A stretch of 35,682 nt of DNA from positions 1 through 35,682 of the forward strand of contig JAMOPY010000028.1 in assembly GCA_027064305.1 (NCBI GenBank), in the 5' to 3' direction. The stretch's first letter is position 1. Each line of letters opens with the position of its first letter. The notes beneath the pieces were generated by a model. That model worked only from the letters and a program-made list of their open reading frames with translations, had not been told where the DNA came from and searched no databases. Shown here in pieces: positions 1 to 8,831 of the stretch. Both the position numbers and the translations under genes were made by a program. Source of the stretch: Methanobacteriota archaeon. GTDB taxonomy: Archaea > JAADCQ01 > Methanopyri > Methanopyrales > Methanopyraceae.

Positions 1-3000
1 CGCCCACCTCCGTGCCCCGCTTGGGCGCGATCGCGTCGATCTCGTCGAAGAAGATGACGCACGGGGCCGTCTGCCGCGCCTTCTGGAAGATCTCCCGGAT
101 CTTCTTCTCCGAGTTGTGCAGCAGGACTCCCGCGCCTCCGACGAAGTTGTGGCCCAGCCTCACCTCCACGACGTCGTACACGTACTCGTCGTCGCGGTCC
201 AGCGGCACGATCTCCTCGACCCGATCGAAGTACAGGTGCTCGAGCCCCACCCTCAGGAGGCCACCGTTCGCGGCGACCCGGTCCGAGACGCGCTCGACCT
301 CGACGTGGACGTGCGGGCTTCCCGCGAGCTCCTCCGGGACGTCGGAGCGACCCCTGGCCTGCCCGTCCTCCGGGAGCCTCCGGGCGCGCTCGCCCTCCTC
401 GGACGGGAGCCCGACCCTCTCCAGGAACCTCCGGACGTGCTCCGGCTCGGTGATCGCGACGCGGTACCGCCCGCCCTCCCCGCACTCGCGCCTGCGGGCC
501 ACGATGCCCAGGATTTGCAGCGCGATCAGTAGCTCCTTCGCCAGCCGCCCGCTCACGGCGCCCGTCTCGATCGCTGCGGGCCGGCCGTCGGACCGCACCG
601 AGAACGAGCCATCACCGGCGTAGTACCCGCGCAGCGCGGCGGCGAGTAGCCCGGGCTTCAGCGACAGGAGCGGTCCGAACCGCCTCTCCCCCTCCTCACC
701 ACTCAACTTCTCGCACAGTCTCCTGAGCTCGCGGCTCTCGATCCGGTAGCCGTCGCCCTCGCGGTACCCGCCCTTCCATCCCCGCTCCCGCGCGATCCGG
801 TCGAGCTCCCGGATCACCTCCGGGTCATCGACGCGGATCCTGACGACCTCCCGGCCCGTCAGGTCGCCCTTGGCCACGTACAGTCCCAGCAGGAACGCCA
901 GGTCCTCGTCGACCTTGACGCCGTCGATCTCGTCCGAGTCGCCCGCCGGTAGCCTCGCCGGCAGGAGGATCCAGTCTCCCTCGGACAGCTCCGAGGTCGG
1001 CACGTCCGTGATCCTACCGTCCCGGACCGTGAACACGGAGTGGTCCTCGGTGACGATCACCTCCCGGCCCGTGCGCGTGATGAGCTTCACGAGCCCGGTC
1101 CGGCGGCGGTGTCGGGCGACCCGCTCCACCGGCGACCAGACGATGCCCTCGTCCGTCAGCGCGGCGACCTTGACGTCTCGGCCCTCCTTCCACAGCCGGT
1201 GGAGCTCCTCGATGGGCACCAGCCGGGCCTCTCCGTCGACCTTCGCCCAGACGACCTCGTCGCCCGGGATCGACTCGCCCACCCACTTGCTGAGGACCTC
1301 GGGTCCGCGGACCGCGATGAAGTTGGCGTCGGACTCGTTCGCGACGGCCTTGGCGAGGAGGGTCTTACCCGTGCCCGGCGGGCCGTACAGCAGGATCCCG
1401 CGCGGGGGGCGCGTGCCGAGCCGCTCGTAGACCTCCGGGTACTTCAGCGGGTACTCCACGGCCTCCTTCAGCTCCTGCTTGACGTCCTCGAGCCCGCCCA
1501 CGTCGTCCCAGGACACGTCCGGTACCTCGACGATGACCTCGCGGAGGGCCGAGGGCTCGATCTCCTTCAGCGCCTCCATGAAGTCGTCCATCGTGACCTT
1601 GAGCTCCTCCTTGAGCTCGACCTCCTCCGCCTCGAGCACCTTCTCCAGGGCCTCGGAGTACTCGATCTCCTCCTTCTCCTCGACCTCCTCCGCCTCCTCG
1701 AGGACGCGCCGCAGCGCGCGCTTCTTCTCCTCGGAGATCTCGGCCCGGTCGAGCCCCTTCTCCAGGACCTCCCGCAGCTCCTCGTCGGACAGCTCCGAGA
1801 TCTTCTCGGAGACCTCCTCTCCCTCCTCGCCCTCCCGCTCGGCCAGCTTGGCGCCCAGGCGCCGGATCGCCCGGCGCAGCGCCTTGAGCCCGGCGGTCTT
1901 GCACAGGGCCTCGAGGTCGGCGCCCGTGAACCCGTGCGTGAGCTCGGCGAGCTTGTCCAGGTCCACGTCGTCGGCGAGCGGCATGTCCCGCGTGTGGATC
2001 TGCAGGATCTCCTTGCGCCCCTCCTTGTCGGGCACGCCGATCTCGATCTCCCGGTCGAAGCGGCCGGGTCGGCGCAGGGCGGGGTCGATGTCGTCGGGCC
2101 GGTTGGTGGAGGCGAGCACGACCACGCGCTCGTCCTCGGAGAGCCCGTCCATGAGGGTGAGGAGCTGGGCGACGACCCGGCGCTCGACCTCGCCCGTCTC
2201 GCCCCGCTTGGGCGCGATCGCGTCGATCTCGTCGATGTAGATGATCGCGGGCGCGTTCTTGCGCGCCTCCTCGAAGATCTCGCGGATGCGGGCCTCGCTC
2301 TCGCCGTAGTACTTGCTCATGATCTCCGGGCCGTTGATCGTGTAGAACTTGGCCCCGCACTCGTTCGCGACGGCCTTGGCGAGGAGGGTCTTACCCGTGC
2401 CCGGTGGACCGTAGAGGAGCACGCCCTTCGGCGGCTTGATGCCGAGCTCCTTGAGCAGCTCCGGGCGCTTGAGCGGGAGCTCGACGTACTCGCGGATCTG
2501 CTCGATCTCGCGGTCGAGGCCGCCGATGTCGTCGTACGTGACGTCCGGGATCTCGGCCGCCTTGGCCAGGTCCTCGGAGTAGGGCTTCACGACGATCTCG
2601 GTCTTGGGCCCGATGACCGTGGCGTCCTCGGGCTCGATCCCCACGACGAGCACGCTGTCGGGGAGCTTGACGAGGACGTGGCCGGCGATCGTCTTGCCCT
2701 GGATCTCGAGCGGGATCACGTCGCGGTGGGTGGCGGGGATGGGCTCCCGCTGGGCCTGGGTCCTCAGGTAGTCCTTGATACGGTTCAGCACGTCCCGCTC
2801 GTGCTCCCTCGTCAGCTCCTTCTCGACCTCCTCCTTCAGCCCGGCCTGCACGGGCACGACGACCTTCTCCGTGGGCATCAGCTCCACGCGCTCGGCCTCG
2901 CGCTCCTCCGCGCGCTCGACCTCGACGGGCTCGCCCACGGACGCGCCCGCGTTCTGCCGTTCGTACTTGTCCATGCGGATGATGCCCTTGCCCACGTCCT

Positions 3001-3166
3001 CGCGCTTGGCGGGCCGGACGCGCGCGACGGTGGACTTGGATCCGGTGATCTTGACCAGGTCCCCGGGCTCGACCCCGATTCGCTCCCGGGAGCGCTTATC
3101 CAGGCGCACCACGCGCTTGCCCACGTCCTCGGGGTAGGCTTTTTCAACGCGCAGCTCTATGGCCAA
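1..3166 (-). CDS. cdc48: Cdc48/VCP-type AAA ATPase, intein-containing, 3' end outside window
   Basis: This is a two-module AAA+ unfoldase of the Cdc48/p97 (VCP-like) family, which extracts or unfolds proteins using ATP. The visible 1055 codons read without interruption. They encode a Cdc48 N-domain (about residues 1-200), a D1 module with Walker A GPPGTGKT at 253-260 and a Walker B IDEIDA, and a D2 module with a second GPPGTGKT at 595-602. D2 is interrupted after pore-loop residues KWVGE (residue 631) by an intein, and resumes with SEKKIREIF and [13 protein letters not shown] before the window edge. A TTG start at 3166 follows a GGGGTGG ribosome-binding site by about 5 nt; an in-frame GTG at 3175 is the alternative. 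A charged E/K-rich segment of about 100 residues links D1 and D2. The gene diverges from mptA. The family call is certain, the start less so. Confidence 0.95.
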   Translation of the reverse strand, partial: MAIELRVEKAYPEDVGKRVVRLDKRSRERIGVEPGDLVKITGSKSTVARVRPAKREDVGKGIIRMDKYERQNAGASVGEPVEVERAEEREAERVELMPTEKVVVPVQAGLKEEVEKELTREHERDVLNRIKDYLRTQAQREPIPATHRDVIPLEIQGKTIAGHVLVKLPDSVLVVGIEPEDATVIGPKTEIVVKPYSEDLAKAAEIPDVTYDDIGGLDREIEQIREYVELPLKRPELLKELGIKPPKGVLLYGPPGTGKTLLAKAVANECGAKFYTINGPEIMSKYYGESEARIREIFEEARKNAPAIIYIDEIDAIAPKRGETGEVERRVVAQLLTLMDGLSEDERVVVLASTNRPDDIDPALRRPGRFDREIEIGVPDKEGRKEILQIHTRDMPLADDVDLDKLAELTHGFTGADLEALCKTAGLKALRRAIRRLGAKLAEREGEEGEEVSEKISELSDEELREVLEKGLDRAEISEEKKRALRRVLEEAEEVEEKEEIEYSEALEKVLEAEEVELKEELKVTMDDFMEALKEIEPSALREVIVEVPDVSWDDVGGLEDVKQELKEAVEYPLKYPEVYERLGTRPPRGILLYGPPGTGKTLLAKAVANESDANFIAVRGPEVLSKWVGESIPGDEVVWAKVDGEARLVPIEELHRLWKEGRDVKVAALTDEGIVWSPVERVARHRRRTGLVKLITRTGREVIVTEDHSVFTVRDGRITDVPTSELSEGDWILLPARLPAGDSDEIDGVKVDEDLAFLLGLYVAKGDLTGREVVRIRVDDPEVIRELDRIARERGWKGGYREGDGYRIESRELRRLCEKLSGEEGERRFGPLLSLKPGLLAAALRGYYAGDGSFSVRSDGRPAAIETGAVSGRLAKELLIALQILGIVARRRECGEGGRYRVAITEPEHVRRFLERVGLPSEEGERARRLPEDGQARGRSDVPEELAGSPHVHVEVERVSDRVAANGGLLRVGLEHLYFDRVEEIVPLDRDDEYVYDVVEVRLGHNFVGGAGVLLHNSEKKIREIFQKARQTAPCVIFFDEIDAIAPKRGTEVG
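113..1273 (-). mobile_element. Intein with LAGLIDADG homing endonuclease domain, in the Cdc48 D2 module
   Basis: This is an in-frame protein-splicing element of 387 residues. It begins with Ser1 ([11 protein letters not shown]) and ends with the block G motif LLHN, followed by Ser+1 of the C-extein; splicing would join KWVGE to SEKKIREIF. Block B is VTEDHSVF at intein residues 74-81 with the usual His78. Block F is the segment starting YVYDVVEV. Two dodecapeptide (LAGLIDADG/DOD) motifs are visible: [13 protein letters not shown] at 125-137 and [14 protein letters not shown] at 209-222. The first has K-G-D where active enzymes usually have D-G-D/E, so endonuclease activity may be weakened. Splicing residues Ser1, penultimate His, Asn387 and Ser+1 are all present, so splicing competence is expected. 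The site is the nucleotide-binding module's pore-loop region, a typical conserved intein target. Confidence 0.95.
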
Positions 3167-3203
3167 ACGCGCCACCCCGCCGGAGTGGCCGGCCTCCTTC
3201 CTG

Positions 3204-3213
3204 AATTTATGGG
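3204..3213 (+). promoter_or_regulatory. Candidate box A (TATA) for mptA
   Basis: AATTTATGGG is an isolated AT-rich stretch in the 80-base divergent gap between cdc48 and mptA. It lies about 35-40 bases before the mptA start, which would place transcription initiation near 3234 with a short leader holding the GGGGAGGTG ribosome-binding site. The assignment rests on position and composition only. Confidence 0.45.
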
Positions 3214-3246
3214 TTATTCGATCAGTTCTCGGCGTGGGGAGGTGGG

Positions 3247-4227
3247 GTGTTGAGGTCCTGCTTCCCCGACGTCCAGAGCGCGGATCCCCAGATCCCCGCG
3301 CACCTGACCCGGGTGGGCATCAGCGGGATCAAGAAGCTCGTGAAGATCCCGCGGACCGAGGGCCGCCCGATCATCCTCGTGTCCACGTTCAACCTCTTCG
3401 TCGACCTGCCCGCCCACCAGAAGGGCATTCACATGTCGCGCAGCCACGAGGTGCTGCAGGAGGTGTTGGAGGAGCTGGAGAAGTCCGTCGAGGAGTCGGA
3501 CACGATGATCGAGGACCTCTGCTCCCGCATCTCGCGGAAGCTGCTCGAGAGGCACGACTACGCGACCCGGTCCGAGGTGCACATGACCGGCGAGCTGATC
3601 CTACCCAAGAGGACCCCGGTCACGGGGCTCCCGACGCAGGAGCCCTACAAGATCATCGGCCGATCGGTCTCCCGGCGGACGGAGGAGGGGATCGAGACCC
3701 GGAAGATGGTGGGGGCGGAGGTGGTCGGGCTCACCGCGTGCCCCTGCGCGCTGGAGATGATCCGCGAGTACAGCCAGGAGCGGGTCCAGCGCCGGCTCGT
3801 GGAGGAGCTCGGGCTGGACGAGGAGGAGGCGGAGGAGTTGGCCCGGAAGATCATGAAAAAGGACGTGTTTCCGATGACCCACAACCAGCGCGGCGTGGGC
3901 ACGGTCATGATCGAGGTGCCGGACTCGTACAGCGTCAACATCAAGGACATCATCCGCATCGTGGAGGAGTCGATGAGCGCGCCCACGTACGAGCTGCTGA
4001 AGCGCCCGGACGAGCTGGAGGTCACCAAGCGGGCGTGCCGCAACCCGAAGTTCGTGGAGGACTGCGTGCGGGAGATGATCCGGCGGATCGTGGACGAGTT
4101 CGATCACCTGCCGGACGACGCCCTCGTGATCGTCCGACAGGTGAATCACGAGTCCATCCACAAGCACAACGCGTTCGCCGAGCGCGTCACCACCATGGGT
4201 GAGCTCAGGCGGGAGCTGGGGAGCTGA
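3247..4227 (+). CDS. mptA: GTP cyclohydrolase MptA (archaeal GTP cyclohydrolase IV)
   Basis: MptA converts GTP to 7,8-dihydro-D-neopterin 2',3'-cyclic phosphate, the first step of tetrahydromethanopterin synthesis, using Fe(II); it belongs to the FolE2/MptA (COG1469) family. The 326-residue product has the expected length and hallmarks: an N-terminal [20 protein letters not shown] segment, the HMSRSHE motif with metal-binding-type histidines, a TACPC motif, THNQRG, and a C-terminal [14 protein letters not shown] segment. The start is GTG at 3247 or the adjacent TTG at 3250, both directly after GGGGAGGTG. It opens a plus-strand run; the next gene begins 3 bases after the stop. Confidence 0.93.
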   Translation: MLRSCFPDVQSADPQIPAHLTRVGISGIKKLVKIPRTEGRPIILVSTFNLFVDLPAHQKGIHMSRSHEVLQEVLEELEKSVEESDTMIEDLCSRISRKLLERHDYATRSEVHMTGELILPKRTPVTGLPTQEPYKIIGRSVSRRTEEGIETRKMVGAEVVGLTACPCALEMIREYSQERVQRRLVEELGLDEEEAEELARKIMKKDVFPMTHNQRGVGTVMIEVPDSYSVNIKDIIRIVEESMSAPTYELLKRPDELEVTKRACRNPKFVEDCVREMIRRIVDEFDHLPDDALVIVRQVNHESIHKHNAFAERVTTMGELRRELGS

Positions 4228-4230
4228 ACC

Positions 4231-4800
4231 GTGCCCGGCACGCCCGTGCACATCCACCGGCTGGCCAGGCGGATCATGACGGAGCTGGACGCGTTCGAGG
4301 GCTCGCGGCCCCTGCTTGACGACGTGGACGTGCTGATCGTTCGGGGCATGAGCCGCGGCGAGTGGGACCTGGAGGATCTGACCGGGTACCTGCGGGACGT
4401 CCTGCGCCGGTGCGGCGTGGAGGTCGTCGACCACGAGTCCGAGGAGGGGCGCCGGCTCGTGGAGGCGATGGGCCGGGTCGTGGCCGAGCGGATTCAGTCC
4501 CGGTACGCCGAGGAGGAGCCGATGCCCGTGAGGCCCATCGAGGAGCCGAGCCAGATGCTGGAGGCCGCCGCGCAGGGTGAGCTCATCATCGACCCGCTCG
4601 GGTTCGAGCGCGTGCGGCGGGACCTGGAGGCGATGGGCTGCTCCGTCGGCTACGCGTTCGGCCGGTCACCGGACGACCTGGGCGTGTTCCTGGCGGCGTG
4701 GGCGGATCGGAGCGGGGTGGGGCCCAAGTCGGTCGAGCTGGTGATCGCGAACCTGAAAGGGGAGGGCGCGGTTGAGGGTGAGTCATCGGGCGGTGATTGA
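4231..4800 (+). CDS. Uncharacterised 189-aa protein between mptA and lysA
   Basis: I do not recognise this family. The product is a soluble, acidic protein without signal peptide, membrane segment or cysteine-based metal site. It looks bipartite: residues 1-95 contain an alpha/beta pattern with the hydrophobic strand VDVLIVRGM, and residues 115-175 contain a second folded segment (LIIDPLGFERVRRDLEAMGC) ending in amphipathic helices. The GTG start follows the mptA stop by 3 bases and the 3' end overlaps lysA by 29 bases, so it is cotranscribed and probably translationally coupled. Linkage to mptA hints at pterin or amino-acid metabolism, but this is context only. Confidence 0.75.
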   Translation: MPGTPVHIHRLARRIMTELDAFEGSRPLLDDVDVLIVRGMSRGEWDLEDLTGYLRDVLRRCGVEVVDHESEEGRRLVEAMGRVVAERIQSRYAEEEPMPVRPIEEPSQMLEAAAQGELIIDPLGFERVRRDLEAMGCSVGYAFGRSPDDLGVFLAAWADRSGVGPKSVELVIANLKGEGAVEGESSGGD

Positions 4801-6025
4801 GGTCTCCGGGCGCGAGCTCGACGACGTGCTGGAGGAATCGGGCGTCAGCACGCCCGTGTACGTGTACGACGCGGACCTGGCCGTCGAGCGGGCGCGCGAG
4901 TACCGGGAGGCCTTCTCCTGGTTCCCCGGCGACGTGCGCGTCTGCTACGCGATGAAGGCCAACTTCAACCCGCACCTCGTCGAGCACATCCTGGACGAGA
5001 CCCGCGCCGCGGACGTCGTCTCCCTCTGGGAGATGAGGATCGCCGTGGAGGCCGGCGCGGAGGAGCTCGTGGTGAACGGCAACGCGAAGTCCGACGACGA
5101 GCTCCGGGCGGCCGTCCTGAACGCCTGGGTCATCAACGTCGACTCGATGGAGGAGCTCCGCCGGGTGGAGCGCATCGCCCGGCGCGAGGAGCGGCGCGCC
5201 CGCGTCGCCCTACGCGTCAACCCCGAGGTCGACCCGGACACCCACCCGCACATCGCGACGGCCGTCGAGGGGTCCAAGTTCGGCGTCAGCCTGCGCGACG
5301 CGGAGCGCGTCTGCCGGGCCATGATCGAGTCCGAGTACGTCGAGTTCCTGGGCGTGCACTACCACATCGGCTCCCAGATCACCGACCTGGAGCCCTTCGT
5401 GGAGGCGCTCCGCTCCGTCCGCCGGTTCCTGGAGGAGACCGGGCTCGTGGAGGAGCTCCGCTACCTGAACGTCGGCGGCGGGCTCGGCGTCCCCTACCGG
5501 ATGGACGAGGACGTCCCCCGACCCCGGGACCTCGCCCGGGCGCTCCGCGAGGACCTGAAGGACCTGCACTCGGAGTCCCCCGGCTTCGACCTGTACCTGG
5601 AGCCCGGGCGGAGCATCGTGGGCGAGGCGGGCGTGCTGGTCACCCGGGTCCGCCAGCTCAAGGAGTCCGGGAACCGGCGCTGGATCTTCGTCGACGCGGG
5701 CGTGAACGCGCTCATCCGACCCGCCCTGTACGACGCGTACCACGAGGTCGTGGTGCACGGAGGGGACTACCTGGAGACCGTGAGGGCCTCCATCGCCGGG
5801 CCGCTGTGCGAGTCGGGCGACGTGCTGGCGGAGGACCGCGAGGTCCCGGCCGACGTTTCCGAGGGCGACCTGGTCGTGTTCCTGACGGCCGGCGCCTACT
5901 GCGAGTCCATGGCCTCCAACTACAACTGCCAGCCCCTGCCCGGCTCCGTGGTCGTGCGGGACGGGGAGCTGGTGGGCGTGCGGGAGGTGCAGGGGTATGA
6001 CGAGTTCCGCACCGTCTGGGAGTGA
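4772..6025 (+). CDS. lysA: Diaminopimelate decarboxylase LysA
   Basis: LysA is the PLP-dependent fold-III decarboxylase that converts meso-2,6-diaminopimelate to L-lysine, the last step of lysine synthesis. Family marks visible are the PLP lysine in CYAMKAN (K62), the HYHIGSQ segment, the phosphate-binding glycine loop NVGGGLGVPY, EPGRSIVGEAG, the CESGD motif (active-site Cys contributed across the dimer) and the C-terminal GAYCESMASNYN. Length 417 is normal. A TTG at 4772 is the longest start, giving 29 bases overlap with the upstream gene; GTG codons at 4778 and 4790 are alternatives and would shorten the overlap. The 3' end overlaps the next gene by 29 bases. Confidence 0.93.
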   Translation: MRVSHRAVIEVSGRELDDVLEESGVSTPVYVYDADLAVERAREYREAFSWFPGDVRVCYAMKANFNPHLVEHILDETRAADVVSLWEMRIAVEAGAEELVVNGNAKSDDELRAAVLNAWVINVDSMEELRRVERIARREERRARVALRVNPEVDPDTHPHIATAVEGSKFGVSLRDAERVCRAMIESEYVEFLGVHYHIGSQITDLEPFVEALRSVRRFLEETGLVEELRYLNVGGGLGVPYRMDEDVPRPRDLARALREDLKDLHSESPGFDLYLEPGRSIVGEAGVLVTRVRQLKESGNRRWIFVDAGVNALIRPALYDAYHEVVVHGGDYLETVRASIAGPLCESGDVLAEDREVPADVSEGDLVVFLTAGAYCESMASNYNCQPLPGSVVVRDGELVGVREVQGYDEFRTVWE

Positions 6026-7250
6026 ACTACGGCGGCGGATCCTCGAGGCCCTGGCCGAGCGAGGCCCCAGCTCCCGCCGCGAGCTGATGGACCGGGTGCG
6101 GGGCAACCGCGGGCTCATCAGCCGGGAGATCAACGCGCTCCGAGACGAGGGGCTGCTCGAGCCCACCGACCGCGGCTTCGCGCTGACGGAGGAGGGATGG
6201 CGGGCCCTCGCCCGCCCCTCCCGCGAGTACGAGTATCGGAACCGGCCCGTGCGGCTCACCCGGGGCGGGCCGGAGGTCGAGGCCTTCCTCCGGGTTATCC
6301 GCGGCGAGTCCAAGTCCCGAACGGGCAGCATCGTGGCCACTACGCGCTGCGACATGCGGTGCAAGTTCTGCTACTACAACCTGGTGAGGGACCACGTCGA
6401 CCTGACGCCGGAGGAGATCCTCGAGGAGGCCCGACGGCGCGTGGAGGCGGGCAACAGGGAGGTCGTGATCCAGGGCGCGTCCCCGCACACGCTCGGCGCG
6501 GACCTCGTCGAGGCGGTCGAGCTGATCAAGGACGAGCTGAACGTCACCGTCGGCGTGGGCACCGGACCGCTCATCCCGACGGACCTGCTCGAGGACCTGC
6601 GGCGCGCGGGCCTGGACTACCTCAAGCTCAGCTTCTCCGGCCGCACCCGGGAGGAGTGGCGGGCCGTCACCGGCCGCTCCCGCGGGTTCGACGAGTTCTG
6701 GGAGGTCGTGGCCTGGTGCCACCGGCACGGGCTGGAGGTCACGTTCGTGGGCGGCGTGGTCGGCCTCCCGGGCATCCCGGAGGAGGCCGACGCGGAACGC
6801 GTGCTCACCATCCTTCGCCTCAACCCGGGTAAGACCGTCCTCCAGTTCAACCCGGTGCAGGACCCGGCCCGGGGCCCTCTGCGCCCGGAGAAGCTGCCCC
6901 GGATCTACGGGCTGGTGAGGGACCGCGCGCCCGACGACGTGATCCTCAAGAGCTGCTGCGTGTCCCCCGCCTCCTGGCGCCCCCTGTACGAGGTCCGGGA
7001 GCACCTGGACAAGGTCGTCTGCATGCTGGGACTCGAGTGCCGGGAGTACGACGGGTGCCCGTTCACCGGGCGCATCCTCGAGCAGCGGATCCTGAACGAG
7101 CTCTACGAGCGGGGCCCGATGGACACCCGCGAGCTCGCCCGCCGGCTGCGCGTCTCACGGCGACGCCTCCACCGCAGGCTGCGGTCCATGGAGGAGCGCG
7201 GCCTCATCGCTCGGAGGAACGATCGGTGGGTCTACGAGCGAGGCGGGTGA
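5997..7250 (+). CDS. Radical SAM protein with N- and C-terminal winged-helix domains
   Basis: The central domain (about residues 105-320) is a radical SAM enzyme: the [4Fe-4S] motif CDMRCKFC (C118, C122, C125) is followed by the glycine-containing EVVIQGASP strand and an alternating beta/alpha pattern. A cysteine group after the barrel (C320, C321, C342, C348, C354) could hold an auxiliary iron-sulfur cluster. Residues 10-72 read as a winged helix (LRRRILEALAERG, then SREINALRDEGLL, then a wing), and residues 358-417 form a second one (RILNELYERG, SRRRLHRRLRSMEERGLI). The substrate is unknown. Fused DNA-binding-type domains suggest a sensor or regulator, or protein-protein docking. It starts with ATG inside the lysA 3' end and its own 3' end overlaps the convergent NTPase gene by 47 bases. 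Confidence 0.85.
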   Translation: MTSSAPSGSELRRRILEALAERGPSSRRELMDRVRGNRGLISREINALRDEGLLEPTDRGFALTEEGWRALARPSREYEYRNRPVRLTRGGPEVEAFLRVIRGESKSRTGSIVATTRCDMRCKFCYYNLVRDHVDLTPEEILEEARRRVEAGNREVVIQGASPHTLGADLVEAVELIKDELNVTVGVGTGPLIPTDLLEDLRRAGLDYLKLSFSGRTREEWRAVTGRSRGFDEFWEVVAWCHRHGLEVTFVGGVVGLPGIPEEADAERVLTILRLNPGKTVLQFNPVQDPARGPLRPEKLPRIYGLVRDRAPDDVILKSCCVSPASWRPLYEVREHLDKVVCMLGLECREYDGCPFTGRILEQRILNELYERGPMDTRELARRLRVSRRRLHRRLRSMEERGLIARRNDRWVYERGG

Positions 7251-7881
7251 GCTCCCGTCGGGGGTTCCGGGTCGAGGGACGCCCCCGGACCCCGTGCGCG
7301 CGTAGGATCCGCTCGACCGACTCCCGGGTGTGCTCGAGCTCCACGACCTCGAAGCCCGCGCGCTCCATGAGCTCCCGGGCGAGCCGGTAGTAGGACTTGT
7401 CCGACGCCAGCATGGCCACGACGGGCTTCCTCAGCAGGCGTGAGGTCGCCAGAAGCAGGCCCAGCGCGAGGAGCGTGCAGGCCTCGTCCAGCCCGGGGAG
7501 TCGGGTGAGCGGTCCCTCGATGAGCGCGTCGCCGACGAGGATCGCGTCCGACCGGAGGAGCCGGATCGGGCCCGCGCGGCGGAGCGTGTTGACGAGGGTC
7601 TTAAATACGGAGAGCGGAATGTTTCCACCGAACGTCAACACGACGGGGTAGGGGCGCTCGCACGCCGCGACCGCGGTGGTGGACTTCCCCGTGCCCGGCT
7701 CCCCGACCAGCAGGACGCTGCGCCCCTCTCGGATCAGCTTTCGCACTCGGCGCACGTACTCGGTCTCGACGACCCGCTCCGGCGGCTCCTCCCAAACTTC
7801 GACGCGGAACGTTTCCGCATGATCTTTATCGGAGTTAACCTCCCTCACGATCGCATCCAGAAGGGTGGTGAGGGCCCTCAT
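7204..7881 (-). CDS. Small AAA-type P-loop NTPase
   Basis: The product, about 225 residues from the ATG at 7881, has a clear Walker A, GEPGTGKSTT, near residue 61, followed by the strand YPVVLTFGGN and later hydrophobic strands (AILVGDALIEGP, KPVVAMLASDK) that could carry Walker B and sensor roles. A classic DExx Walker B is not obvious, so it is a divergent P-loop NTPase, perhaps an orphan archaeal ATPase. The start is uncertain: ATG 7881 lies inside the divergent gene, while GTG 7848 would give 214 residues and less overlap. Its 3' end overlaps the radical SAM gene antiparallel by 47 bases. Function and substrate cannot be assigned. Confidence 0.75.
   Translation of the reverse strand: MRALTTLLDAIVREVNSDKDHAETFRVEVWEEPPERVVETEYVRRVRKLIREGRSVLLVGEPGTGKSTTAVAACERPYPVVLTFGGNIPLSVFKTLVNTLRRAGPIRLLRSDAILVGDALIEGPLTRLPGLDEACTLLALGLLLATSRLLRKPVVAMLASDKSYYRLARELMERAGFEVVELEHTRESVERILRAHGVRGRPSTRNPRRELTRLARRPTDRSSER
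7822..7832 (+). promoter_or_regulatory. Candidate box A for the gene starting near 7880
   Basis: ATCTTTATCGG is a TTTAT-type box A in otherwise GC-rich sequence, lying in the opposite-strand NTPase coding region. Initiation about 25 bases downstream would fall near 7855, leaving a short leader that includes the GGTGAGG ribosome-binding site. It argues that the plus-strand gene starts at 7865-7880. Confidence 0.4.
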
Positions 7882-8818
7882 GTACGCGAGCATCGAACCC
7901 CTCCTCTCGTCACTGTCGCGCGAGTTCAACGCCGACTTCGAGGTCATCCCGGTCGCGGAGGATAATAGCGTGATCCGGGTCTCCCTCCCGGACGAGATCG
8001 TCGAGGTGTGCATGAAGCGACCGTTCATGTCCCCGTTCCTGAAGTCGCTGGCCTCGCTGGCCCGGGCCGTGGACGAGGAGATCTCCGGGCTGGAGCGGTT
8101 CGAGGTCGTGGAGCGGGACGACAACAGCATCGACATCACGTTCACGGGCGCCTCCGGCTCGGTGGAGGTGAAGATGGTCGCGGAGACCACGGTGCCGGCC
8201 AAGTTCATCGGGCACCTGCTGTCCCAGGGGATCCGGCGGTTCCGCGTGACTCACAAGACGTTCATGACCCGGCGGATGAACGACGACCTGGCCGTGATCA
8301 GCTTCGTGGACGACCGGCACTGCGACATGTACCGGGAGTACATGAAGCGCCTGGAGGACCTCGACGTCAGCTGCGCCGTGGGCTGGGTGAACCGGCTGGG
8401 GTGCGACGCCTTCTTCCCGAAGAGCGTGGAGTCCATCCTGGAGAACTGGCACAGCGTGGAGGCGGCCTCGCAGCTCATCCACGCGGGCGTGACCGACGTC
8501 ATCCTGCTCGAGCACAGCTATTCGAAGTACCTGTTCCGCGAGTTCCACAACAGGTTCCGGCACAGCTGGGAGCGGGAGGGCATCTCGTACCGCTCGCCGC
8601 TGGGGGAGCTGACCCCGGAGTACGTGGACGAGATCGTCCTCGCGCACAACTTCCTCAAGGGCCTGAGCATGGACGTGCGCGGCATGATCAACGTGACGCT
8701 GCACCGGGACCGGATGGTCGTGAAGACGAGCCGCCGGGAGTGCTCGGTCTGGTACGAGGACATCCGGAAGGACGCGATGGAGGCGATGGACGCGGTGAGC
8801 CGGGCGCTGGTGGAGTAG
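7880..8818 (+). CDS. Uncharacterised 312-aa protein
   Basis: I do not recognise this family. The product is soluble, with no signal peptide or membrane segment. It has alternating strand/helix content, including IRVSLPDEIVEVCMKRPFM early, an acidic middle (ERDDNSIDITFTG) and a C-terminal half with ILLEHSYSKYLFREF. No nucleotide-binding loop or known catalytic motif was seen. ATG 7880 is preferred because GGTGAGG sits 6 bases upstream; GTG 7865 would add five residues. The gene is monocistronic between a divergent NTPase and a convergent VWA gene (13-base gap to 8832), so neighbours give little hint beyond a possible link to the NTPase. Confidence 0.75.
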   Translation: MYASIEPLLSSLSREFNADFEVIPVAEDNSVIRVSLPDEIVEVCMKRPFMSPFLKSLASLARAVDEEISGLERFEVVERDDNSIDITFTGASGSVEVKMVAETTVPAKFIGHLLSQGIRRFRVTHKTFMTRRMNDDLAVISFVDDRHCDMYREYMKRLEDLDVSCAVGWVNRLGCDAFFPKSVESILENWHSVEAASQLIHAGVTDVILLEHSYSKYLFREFHNRFRHSWEREGISYRSPLGELTPEYVDEIVLAHNFLKGLSMDVRGMINVTLHRDRMVVKTSRRECSVWYEDIRKDAMEAMDAVSRALVE

Positions 8819-8831
8819 GGGCGGGGCGCCC

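Noticed and set aside
1040-3253. Long plus-strand open frame over cdc48
   Set aside because: The minus strand carries two complete Walker A/B modules and an intein in one frame; the plus frame has no family features.
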